Shown: piece after piece, positions 6,657-12,902 of the stretch
How the letters are laid out: the number at the start of each line of letters is the position of its first letter
How positions within the stretch are numbered: the first letter of the stretch is position 1
Assembly: GCA_013153135.1 (NCBI GenBank)
Contig: JAADFA010000088.1
Coordinates: forward strand, 1-13,351
Length of the DNA stretch: 13,351 nt
Reading direction: 5' to 3'
Origin: Chloroflexota bacterium
GTDB taxonomy: Bacteria > Chloroflexota > Anaerolineae > Anaerolineales > DRMV01
Made by a program: the position numbers and the translations under genes
The notes under the pieces: generated by a model
Told to the model about the DNA's origin: nothing
Seen by the model: only the letters and a program-made list of their open reading frames with translations
Database searches by the model: none

Positions 6657-7976
6657 ATGAAGCTGGTCGAATGCGTCCCCAACTTCTCTGAAGGACAACG
6701 CCTGGACGTGGTGGCCGCCATCGCGCGCGCCATGGCCCGGCCGAACGTTCGCATCCTCGACATTCACGCCGACCCCGACCACAACCGTTCAGTCATCACC
6801 TGCGCGGGTGAGCCGCGCGCAGCCATGGAAGCTGCGTATCATGGCATCGCGGAAGCCGCGCGGCGCATTGACCTGACGCGACATCAGGGCCAGCACCCCT
6901 TCATCGGCGCGGCCGACGTGGTGCCCTTCGTGCCCCTGGAAGACACGACTATGGACGAAGCCGTCACCTTGGCTCGGGAATTGGGCCAACGCGTGGGGGA
7001 CGAGCTCGGTCTGCCCGTATACCTCTATGCCGAAGCTGCCCTTCGCCCTGAACGCCGCGCGCTCGAAAACATCCGCCGAGGAGGCTACGCGGCCCTGCGC
7101 GCAGGCATCGGCCGTGACCCTCGCTGGGAGCCCGACTTCGGGCCCGCACGCGTCGGACCCGCGGGCGCGGTGGTCATCGGTGCACGCGATATTCTCATCG
7201 CGTTCAACGTCTACCTGACGACTGACGACGTGGCCATCGCAAAGCGCATTGCGCGCGCGGTACGCCATTCCTCCGGCGGGTTGCGCTACGTCAAAGCCCT
7301 AGGTATGAAGGTGCGCGGGCTCGCCCAGGTGAGCATGAACCTTACAAACTACCGCCGCACACCTATCGCGCGCGTGGTTGAGCTCATCCGCCGAGAAGCC
7401 CAACGTTACGGGGTCGCCATTCACCACACCGAATTGGTCGGCCTCGCGCCCATGGACGCCTTTCTCGACGCGGCACGCTGGTACTTGCAACTGGACGATT
7501 TCCGCGGTGCGGAGCAAGTACTCGAACCACGGCTCACCGAAGCTTTCTGGCGCCCCACACGAGACCTCTGGCATTGGGCCCTAACGCCTGCGCACCCGCA
7601 TCCCGGGGGAGCGGCCATTGCGATCCACAGTGCAGCTATGGCCTTAGCCCTACTGGCTAAGATGCTCGCGCGCCGCGGAGACAAAGCCGCGGCCGAACAG
7701 GCTCGCACCTACGCCGCGCACTGCCAAGCCCTAGCCGAAGCCGACGCGTGGACCGTATGGGCTTGGGCCCAACAGGAACAGCCCCGCGCTTCCCAACCCG
7801 ACCCGCACGCGGTTCAGCAGGCCCGGGCGACGTGTGAAGAAGCGCAGGCCTGGGCTCGCGCGCAAATCCCGCCCCGCACGCCCGGCGCCCGTTGGGATTG
7901 GGACCTCGCGCTCGACCTGCTCCGCTGGAGCACTGCGCGCTTGGCCGCACTGCCCACCGAATCGCCGGAGGTGTGA
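6657..7976 (+). CDS. ftcD: Glutamate formimidoyltransferase with shortened cyclodeaminase-like C-terminal domain
   Basis: A 439-residue cytoplasmic protein. Residues 1-300 are the formiminotransferase part: MKLVECVPNFSEG at the start, HxDxDHNRSVIT (37-48) and QHPFIGAADVVPFVPL (79-94), where His80 matches the catalytic histidine of the family. It moves the formimino group of formiminoglutamate to tetrahydrofolate. Residues 306-439 begin with HPHPGGAAIAIHSAAMALAL, recalling the TPxPGGGSVAAxxGAL start of the cyclodeaminase domain, and end with WDLALDLLRWSTARLA, recalling its last helices. At about 130 residues it is shorter than the usual 180-200 and lacks the clear GGGS motif, so deaminase activity is doubtful. 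The start at 6657 follows AAGGAG by 8 nt; an in-frame ATG at 6600 lacks such a site. It is divergent from sdhC. Histidine-degradation genes (hut) are not in view. Confidence 0.85.
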   Translation: MKLVECVPNFSEGQRLDVVAAIARAMARPNVRILDIHADPDHNRSVITCAGEPRAAMEAAYHGIAEAARRIDLTRHQGQHPFIGAADVVPFVPLEDTTMDEAVTLARELGQRVGDELGLPVYLYAEAALRPERRALENIRRGGYAALRAGIGRDPRWEPDFGPARVGPAGAVVIGARDILIAFNVYLTTDDVAIAKRIARAVRHSSGGLRYVKALGMKVRGLAQVSMNLTNYRRTPIARVVELIRREAQRYGVAIHHTELVGLAPMDAFLDAARWYLQLDDFRGAEQVLEPRLTEAFWRPTRDLWHWALTPAHPHPGGAAIAIHSAAMALALLAKMLARRGDKAAAEQARTYAAHCQALAEADAWTVWAWAQQEQPRASQPDPHAVQQARATCEEAQAWARAQIPPRTPGARWDWDLALDLLRWSTARLAALPTESPEV

Positions 7977-8036
7977 TGTAGAGCCCAAAGGCCCGTCTGA
8001 AGAGCGCGACCCATGGCCGGATCGCCGCAGGGGCGC

Positions 8037-8065
8037 TTTACTTCTCCTCTCAACCGTGATACACT
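8037..8065 (+). promoter_or_regulatory. Promoter of the mtnA group, extended -10
   Basis: TACACT at 8060-8065 is preceded by TGA, an extended -10, with TTTACT at 8037-8042 as a fair -35 and a 17-bp spacer. The mtnA start is 43 nt downstream of the -10. It lies in the 132-bp gap after ftcD, in which no terminator was seen. Confidence 0.55.
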
Positions 8066-8108
8066 CGGGCCCGGTTGAACGTCCATCTTGCCCCAAGCGA
8101 GGTGCCTT

Positions 8109-9161
8109 ATGCGTAGTGTCGAATGGGATGCGGGGGCTTCATGCCTCCGTCTGATCGATCAACGGCTTTTGCCCGCCGAATTTCGGCAGGTATGCTTGCA
8201 TACGTACGAGGACGTCGCGAAAGCCATTCGCGACATGGTGGTGCGCGGGGCCCCAGCCATTGGCGCCGCGGCCGCGTTCGGCATGGCCCTGGCCGCGATG
8301 CGCTACCCCGCGCGTTCGGCCACGGCATTGCTCCAACACCTCGAGACCGAGGCCGCGCCCACGCTGAAAGCCGCGCGCCCCACAGCCGTGAACCTGGCCT
8401 GGGCGGTGGATCGGGTGCTGGCCCGTGCGCGGACGGCCGTGCCTCAAGGCGTCGACGCGGTGCGCGAGGCTGTGCTCGACGAGGCGCAACGCATCGCGGA
8501 TGAAGACGTGGAGATGAACAAACGCATGGCGCGTTACGGTGCTACCCTCATCGAGGACGGCGATACCATCATCCATCATTGCAATACGGGCGCGCTGGCC
8601 ACGGTGGACTGGGGCACTGCGTTGGGCGTTATTCGCATGGCCCACGAGCAAGGCAAGCGCATCCACGTCCTCGTGGATGAAACGCGGCCACGGTTGCAAG
8701 GCGCGCGGCTCACCGCGTGGGAATTGGAGCAATACGGCATTCCCTACGACATCATCACCGACAACGCAGCAGGCTACTTCCTGAGCCGGGGAGAGGTCCA
8801 AAAGGTGTTCGTCGGCGCGGATCGGGTCGCCGCCAATGGGGACGTGGCCAATAAGATCGGTACATATATGCTTGCCCTGGCCGCGTACGACAACGGCGTG
8901 CCGTTTTACCCCGTGGTCCCGACCTCGACCTTTGACCTCAGCCTGGCCACGGGCCGGGAGATCCCCATTGAGGAACGGGACCCTAGCGAAGTCCTGGACA
9001 TCCAATACCGCGGCCGTCCCGCCATGCCCGCAGGCGCAACAGCGCGTAACCCCGCGTTCGATGTCACCCCGCATCGCTTGATCACCGCGATCGTGACAGA
9101 TCGGGGCATTTTGTATCCACCTCTGGACGAAGCCATCCGCCGCGTGATCGCTGCGGCCTAA
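8109..9161 (+). CDS. mtnA: S-methyl-5-thioribose-1-phosphate isomerase
   Basis: A 350-residue enzyme of the methionine salvage pathway, converting methylthioribose 1-phosphate to methylthioribulose 1-phosphate. It belongs to the eIF2B-alpha/MtnA family. Visible signatures are VVRGAPAIGAAAAFG (44-58), IIHHCNTGALATVDWGTALG (154-173) with catalytic Cys158, and VGADRVAANGDVANKIGT (235-252) with catalytic Asp238. Length is normal. The ATG at 8109 is chosen because GAGGTG lies about 4 nt upstream and the protein then begins MRSVEWD, as family members often do; an in-frame TTG at 8088 lacks support. The eIF2B-like sugar-phosphate isomerases for other substrates share the fold, but the CNTGALAT and GADRVAANGD motifs favour MtnA. 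Other salvage genes (mtnB, mtnC, MTA phosphorylase) are not in the window. The kinase gene follows after 22 nt. Confidence 0.92.
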   Translation: MRSVEWDAGASCLRLIDQRLLPAEFRQVCLHTYEDVAKAIRDMVVRGAPAIGAAAAFGMALAAMRYPARSATALLQHLETEAAPTLKAARPTAVNLAWAVDRVLARARTAVPQGVDAVREAVLDEAQRIADEDVEMNKRMARYGATLIEDGDTIIHHCNTGALATVDWGTALGVIRMAHEQGKRIHVLVDETRPRLQGARLTAWELEQYGIPYDIITDNAAGYFLSRGEVQKVFVGADRVAANGDVANKIGTYMLALAAYDNGVPFYPVVPTSTFDLSLATGREIPIEERDPSEVLDIQYRGRPAMPAGATARNPAFDVTPHRLITAIVTDRGILYPPLDEAIRRVIAAA

Positions 9162-9183
9162 TTCCCAGCTGAGGGTTAGCGCC

Positions 9184-10146
9184 ATGACGATGGTTGTGAT
9201 TAGCGGTTCTGTCGCGTTCGACTTTCTCATGCGCTTCCCGGGGAATTTCCACGATTACCTACCCCGCAACCACGAGGACCCTTTTGCGCTCTCGTTCCTG
9301 GTGGACGGCATGGTGCGACGACGAGGCGGCACAGCCGCGAACATCGCGTATACGCTGGGGCTCCTGGGCGAACATCCCTACATCCTGGCCACCGTGGGCG
9401 AAGACTTCGGCGACTACCGCGCGTGGCTCGAGCAACACGGGGTGAACACGCAGCTGGTCAAAGTGGTGCCCAACGAGCACACCGCGGCCTTCTTCGGCGT
9501 GACCGATCTCATGCAATCTCAATTGGGCATGTTTTACCCGGGCGCTATGGCCCATGCCCGGGAGCTCTCCCTGTTTGACCTGCCCCAGCGTCCGGATTTA
9601 CTCGTCGTCTCGCCTGAGGACCCGGAGACCATGCGCAAACGCGTACGGGAAGCCAAAGCCCTCGGTATTCCCTTCTGCTACGATCCTGGCCAACAAACCG
9701 TTCGTTTAACAGGCGAGGATTTACGCGAAGGAATTGACGGCGCGCGCACGGCCTGTTTCAATGAGTTTGAATATCGCATCATCGCGCAAAAGACGGGCTG
9801 GGACGTGGAGATCATGCGCCGCAAAGCCCAAGTCGTAATCATCACCAAGGGCGAGCTCGGATCAACCATCTACACCGCGGACGAACGCTACGAGATCCCC
9901 ATCGCGCCGCTCCGCCACATGGCCGACCCAACCGGCGCGGGGGATGCGTATCGCGCGGGCTTCATTAAAGGCATGCTACTAGGCGTGGACCTGGCCACCG
10001 CGGGTCGCATGGGTGCGCTGGCTGCCGCGTATTGCGTCGAAGCGCAGGGGCCACAATCCCACCGCTTTGATTGGCACGAATTTGCGCGTCGCTATCAAGA
10101 GGTCTTTGGGCAACCTATTCTTCCTGCAAGAGAATCCGAAGGCTGA
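9184..10146 (+). CDS. PfkB-family kinase, probable adenosine kinase
   Basis: A 320-residue ribokinase-fold enzyme. RRGGTAANIAYTLGLLGEHP (46-65) is the N-terminal PfkB signature around the sugar site, and DPTGAGDAYRAGFIKGMLLG (248-267) the C-terminal one, with Asp254 as catalytic base and GAGD as anion hole. ITKGELGS (220-227) is the nucleotide-side strand. Sequence alone does not fix the substrate; adenosine kinase is inferred from overall resemblance and from the company of mtnA and ahcY, since phosphorylating adenosine would relieve product inhibition of AhcY. A methylthioribose kinase role is less likely, as those belong to another fold, though a PfkB sugar kinase acting on a salvage intermediate cannot be excluded. 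The start at 9184 has GAGGG 8 nt upstream; an ATG two codons later is possible. It is 22 nt after mtnA, likely cotranscribed. Confidence 0.8.
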   Translation: MTMVVISGSVAFDFLMRFPGNFHDYLPRNHEDPFALSFLVDGMVRRRGGTAANIAYTLGLLGEHPYILATVGEDFGDYRAWLEQHGVNTQLVKVVPNEHTAAFFGVTDLMQSQLGMFYPGAMAHARELSLFDLPQRPDLLVVSPEDPETMRKRVREAKALGIPFCYDPGQQTVRLTGEDLREGIDGARTACFNEFEYRIIAQKTGWDVEIMRRKAQVVIITKGELGSTIYTADERYEIPIAPLRHMADPTGAGDAYRAGFIKGMLLGVDLATAGRMGALAAAYCVEAQGPQSHRFDWHEFARRYQEVFGQPILPARESEG

Positions 10147-10155
10147 AATTCTCGG

Positions 10156-10161
10156 TAAAAT
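10156..10161 (+). promoter_or_regulatory. Possible -10 box ahead of the coiled-coil gene
   Basis: TAAAAT at 10156-10161 lies 35 nt before the start at 10197, in a locally AT-rich 50-bp gap. There is no TG extension and no convincing -35 box, so this is a weak call. It would allow the coiled-coil gene its own transcript within the mtnA-ahcY group. Confidence 0.25.
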
Positions 10162-10196
10162 ATTAGGGAGAGCATGTACGAACCGAGGGTAAAATC

Positions 10197-11309
10197 ATGA
10201 CCTTGAGTTCCGAGCTCTTACGTAGAATTACTAGCCTTCCACCTGACTTGCAAGAGACATTCATCCTTTTGCTTGAAGAGATAGAACAAAAAATTCAGTC
10301 AAAAAATGAACCTCTAAAGCAAGCCATCAGCGAGCTCATCGAAGCGCAAAAACGCACCGAGCAAGAAGTTGCTAAGCTCTCCCAAAGCATAGACCGACTG
10401 ATTGAAGTCCAAGACGATCTCGCCCGCCGCGTCGCCGAACTCACCGAGGCCCAAAAGCAAGCTGAGGCGCGGCTGGCTAAGATCGAAGCCCGCCAAGACC
10501 GCCTCGAGCAGGCCATGGCGGACCTGGCCCGCCGCGTCGCCGAACTCACCGAGGCTCAAAAGCAGGCCGAGGTGCGCATCGCCCGCCTGGAGAAGGTCAC
10601 TGCCGAACTCGTCGAGGCCCAAAAGCAGGCCGAGGTTCGCATCGCCCGCTTGGAGAAGGTCACTGCCGAACTCGTCGAGGCTCAAAAGCGAACTGAGGCG
10701 CGGCTGGCTAAGCTCGAAGCCCGGCAAGACCGCCTCGAGCAGGCCATGGCCCAACTCGAAACCCGGCAAGACCGCCTCGAGCAGGCCATGGCCCAACTCG
10801 AAACCCGGCAAGACCGCCTCGAGCAGGCCATGATCAGGCTCGAGGAACGGCAAGCGCGCTTTGAGCAATACATTACGGAACGGGTTGACCGACTGGAGGT
10901 CAAGGTCGAACACATCAGCGAACGGGTGGAGCGACTTTCGGATACGGTCGGTTACACGCTTGAAGATCGCGCCTACCGCAGCTTGCCCAAACTCATTGCT
11001 GAAGATGGTCTTGAGGTCATTGGACGATTACGCCGCATTTATCTCGAAATCCAAGGACGACAACGGCAACTTAACATCTATGGACGAGCACGTCGCGGCG
11101 AGGAAGAACTCCTCATCTTGGGCGAGGCCAAGACCCGCCCATCCCGCCGCGAGGTCGATCGGTTTGTCCGCTTGATTCGTGCTGTCGAGGAACAAGAAGG
11201 TTTACGCGTCTACGCGCTCTTCGTCGCGTACGACTTCCCGCCTGATATTGAAGCATACGTGCGTCAGAAGGGCATACGTCCGATTTGGTCCTACGAGCTC
11301 GATGTCTAA
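10197..11309 (+). CDS. Coiled-coil protein with PD-(D/E)XK nuclease-like C-terminal domain (DUF3782-like)
   Basis: A 370-residue protein. Residues 1-40 form a helical head beginning MTLSSELLRRITSLPPDLQE. Residues 41-250 are an almost unbroken coiled coil of heptads rich in E, Q, K, R, A and L, built from near-identical 21- and 14-residue units. Residues 251-370 form a compact alpha/beta domain: LEDRAY with Glu256, QLNIYG with Asn293, LILGEAK with Glu310 and Lys312, then REVDRF. This order matches the E...D...ExK core of PD-(D/E)XK nuclease-like domains in coiled-coil proteins of cyanobacteria and Chloroflexota, but the usual metal-binding aspartate is Asn293, so cleavage is uncertain. GAGGGT is 6 nt before the ATG. 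No signal peptide or membrane segment. It sits between the kinase gene and ahcY without an obvious metabolic link. Function unknown. Confidence 0.75.
   Translation: MTLSSELLRRITSLPPDLQETFILLLEEIEQKIQSKNEPLKQAISELIEAQKRTEQEVAKLSQSIDRLIEVQDDLARRVAELTEAQKQAEARLAKIEARQDRLEQAMADLARRVAELTEAQKQAEVRIARLEKVTAELVEAQKQAEVRIARLEKVTAELVEAQKRTEARLAKLEARQDRLEQAMAQLETRQDRLEQAMAQLETRQDRLEQAMIRLEERQARFEQYITERVDRLEVKVEHISERVERLSDTVGYTLEDRAYRSLPKLIAEDGLEVIGRLRRIYLEIQGRQRQLNIYGRARRGEEELLILGEAKTRPSRREVDRFVRLIRAVEEQEGLRVYALFVAYDFPPDIEAYVRQKGIRPIWSYELDV
10539..10727 (+). repeat. Tandem 63-bp units in the coiled-coil gene
   Basis: Three consecutive 63-bp units encode residues 115-135, 136-156 and 157-177; the first two differ at only one residue (AELTEAQ versus AELVEAQ) and the third is more diverged (RTEARLAKLEARQ at its end). 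A further related unit encodes residues 80-100. Each unit is exactly three heptads, so copy-number change keeps both reading frame and coiled-coil register. Confidence 0.85.
10716..10841 (+). repeat. Tandem 42-bp units in the coiled-coil gene
   Basis: Three consecutive 42-bp units encode residues 174-187, 188-201 and 202-215, each with the core RQDRLEQAM and nearly identical DNA (CGGCAAGACCGCCTCGAGCA recurs). An isolated relative encodes residues 97-108. Each unit is two heptads. The high DNA identity indicates recent duplication or ongoing homogenisation. Confidence 0.88.
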
Positions 11310-11320
11310 CCCGGTTACAC

Positions 11321-11350
11321 GGCGGCGGTTTACGCCGCCCTCAATCTTTT
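11321..11350 (+). terminator. Weak terminator-like hairpin between the coiled-coil gene and ahcY
   Basis: GGCGGCG (11321-11327) pairs with CGCCGCC (11333-11339) around a 5-nt loop, 7 bp of pure G-C. The T-rich tail is poor (TCAATCTTTT) and separated from the stem, so termination would be partial at most. It may instead act as a processing or stability hairpin within a longer transcript. Confidence 0.4.
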
Positions 11351-11370
11351 AATGCCAAGGAGGGATCTCC

Positions 11371-12627
11371 ATGGACTTCCACGTCAAGGACCTCAACCTC
11401 GCCGACGAGGGCAAATTGCGCATTGAATGGGCTGAACGCGACATGCCCGTGCTCCGGCTCATCCGTGAGCGCTTTGAACGCGAAAAGCCCCTGGCCGGCA
11501 AGCGCATCGCCGCGTGTCTGCACGTCACCACCGAAACCGCAAACCTGGTTCGCACCTTGAAGGCCGGAGGGGCCGAGGTGGTGCTCACCGCGTCGAACCC
11601 TCTTTCGACCCAAGACGACGTCGCGGCCGCGTTGGTCAAGCACTATGGCATTCGCGTGTACGCCATCAAAGGTGAAGACACCGAAACCTACTACAACCAC
11701 CTTCGCGCGGCCTTGGATATTCGACCGCACATCACCATGGACGATGGCGCGGACCTAGTCAGCACCTTGCACAAAGAGCGCCGCGACCTCTTACCCAACA
11801 TCATCGGGGGGACCGAGGAAACGACTACCGGCGTCATTCGCCTTCGGGCCATGGCCGCCGAGGGCGCGCTGGCTTACCCCGTTATCGCAGTCAACGACGC
11901 GATGACTAAGCATCTGTTCGACAACCGCTATGGCACGGGCCAATCGACCATTGACGGCCTGCTACGAGCAACCAATATTTTGCTCGCGGGTCGCACCGTA
12001 GTGGTCGCGGGGTACGGCTGGTGCGGTCGCGGGGTGGCCATGCGCGCGCGAGGCATGGGCGCGCAGGTGATCGTGACCGAGGTCGATCCCCTCAAAGCCC
12101 TGGAAGCGGTCATGGATGGGTATCGCGTCATGCCCATGCGTGAAGCCGCGAAAGAGGGCGACGTGTTCATCACCGTAACAGGCGACGTGCACGTGCTCGA
12201 CCGAGAGCACTTTGAGGTGATGAAAGACGGCGCGATGCTGGCCAATGCCGGTCACTTCAACGTTGAGATTAACATCCCGGCGCTGGAGGCGATGGCGGTC
12301 TCCAAACGCCGCGTCCGCCCCTTTGTGGACGAGTACACGATGCCCGATGGCCGTCGGCTTTACCTGCTGGCTGAGGGGCGCCTGCTCAACCTGGCCGCGG
12401 CCGAAGGCCACCCCGCGAGCGTGATGGATATGTCCTTCGCGAACCAGGCCCTGAGCGCGGAGTACCTGGTCAAACACGCGGGCGAGCTCAAGCCCCAGGT
12501 TTACCCCGTCCCGCGTGAAATTGACGAAGGCATCGCGCGCCTCAAACTTCAGGCCATGAACATCGCCATTGACACCCTCACGCCCGAGCAAGAGCGTTAC
12601 CTGCGCTCATGGGAAGAGGGGACGTAA
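11371..12627 (+). CDS. ahcY: Adenosylhomocysteinase (S-adenosylhomocysteine hydrolase)
   Basis: A 418-residue cytoplasmic enzyme that reversibly splits S-adenosylhomocysteine into homocysteine and adenosine using bound NAD. Seen in order: HVTTETANLVRTLKAGGAEV (51-70), TASNPLSTQDDVAAAL (73-88), GGTEETTTGVIRL (substrate and catalytic-lysine region), VNDAMTKHLFDNRYGTGQS, the NAD-binding loop VVVAGYGWCGRGVA, and NAGHFNVEI near the end of the NAD domain. The 418-residue length fits the shorter bacterial/archaeal form lacking the roughly 40-residue insert of many proteobacterial enzymes. AAGGAGG lies 8 nt before the ATG. It follows the coiled-coil gene by 61 nt and is closed by a strong terminator, so it is the last gene of the mtnA group. 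Identification is secure. Confidence 0.97.
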   Translation: MDFHVKDLNLADEGKLRIEWAERDMPVLRLIRERFEREKPLAGKRIAACLHVTTETANLVRTLKAGGAEVVLTASNPLSTQDDVAAALVKHYGIRVYAIKGEDTETYYNHLRAALDIRPHITMDDGADLVSTLHKERRDLLPNIIGGTEETTTGVIRLRAMAAEGALAYPVIAVNDAMTKHLFDNRYGTGQSTIDGLLRATNILLAGRTVVVAGYGWCGRGVAMRARGMGAQVIVTEVDPLKALEAVMDGYRVMPMREAAKEGDVFITVTGDVHVLDREHFEVMKDGAMLANAGHFNVEINIPALEAMAVSKRRVRPFVDEYTMPDGRRLYLLAEGRLLNLAAAEGHPASVMDMSFANQALSAEYLVKHAGELKPQVYPVPREIDEGIARLKLQAMNIAIDTLTPEQERYLRSWEEGT

Positions 12628-12654
12628 CGAACGAATGAGTCCTGGCAGGTACCG

Positions 12655-12687
12655 AAGCCGCGAGGTCATACGCCTCGCGGCTTTTTT
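12655..12687 (+). terminator. Rho-independent terminator after ahcY
   Basis: AAGCCGCGAGG (12655-12665) pairs perfectly with CCTCGCGGCTT (12673-12683) around a 7-nt loop, and six T residues run from 12682 to 12687. It starts 27 nt after the ahcY stop and separates the methionine-cycle group from topA. Confidence 0.92.
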
Positions 12688-12719
12688 ATGAGGACCAGCC
12701 AAATTCCTCTGGCGGAAGC

Positions 12720-12748
12720 CTGGCACGCGACCGGGGTTTTGGTATAAT
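12720..12748 (+). promoter_or_regulatory. Promoter of topA, extended -10
   Basis: TATAAT at 12743-12748 is preceded by TGG, an extended -10; CTGGCA at 12720-12725 is a moderate -35 with a 17-bp spacer. Transcription would start near 12755, leaving a leader of about 145 nt before topA. Confidence 0.8.
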
Positions 12749-12772
12749 GCGCCAGGCCCATCCCCGACGACC

Positions 12773-12804
12773 CCGCGGCCGCGAGCGCCGCGGCTTGTTT
12801 TCTC
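12773..12804 (+). promoter_or_regulatory. Hairpin with T-rich tail in the topA leader, possible attenuator
   Basis: CCGCGGC (12773-12779) pairs with GCCGCGG (12787-12793) around a 7-nt loop, followed by CTTGTTTTCTCC. Lying some 20 nt after the predicted transcription start, it resembles a weak intrinsic terminator in a leader. The broken T-run makes strong termination unlikely; a pause or attenuation site is an inference. Confidence 0.35.
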
Positions 12805-12902
12805 CCGCCCTGGGTCAGCCACCAAAGGGCTAGTCTCAGCGGCCACGTTCCCAACCCAACCGTCGACCCCAACCCGGCGACGGAGCTGGAGGAGAAACGG
12901 CC

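Noticed and set aside
8139..9230. 363-codon open frame on the minus strand across mtnA
   Set aside because: It mirrors mtnA, whose catalytic motifs are intact; the antisense product is histidine/arginine-rich and featureless.
9277..9555. Short minus-strand frames within the kinase gene
   Set aside because: These are shadow frames opposite an intact PfkB gene, without ribosome sites or motifs.
10539..10841. Regularly repeated DNA that might suggest a CRISPR array
   Set aside because: The repeats are directly adjoining, without unique spacers, are multiples of 21 nt and encode heptads within an open reading frame.
11310..11370. Possible SAH or SAM riboswitch ahead of ahcY
   Set aside because: The gap is only 61 nt and holds one simple 7-bp hairpin, too little for the known riboswitch classes.
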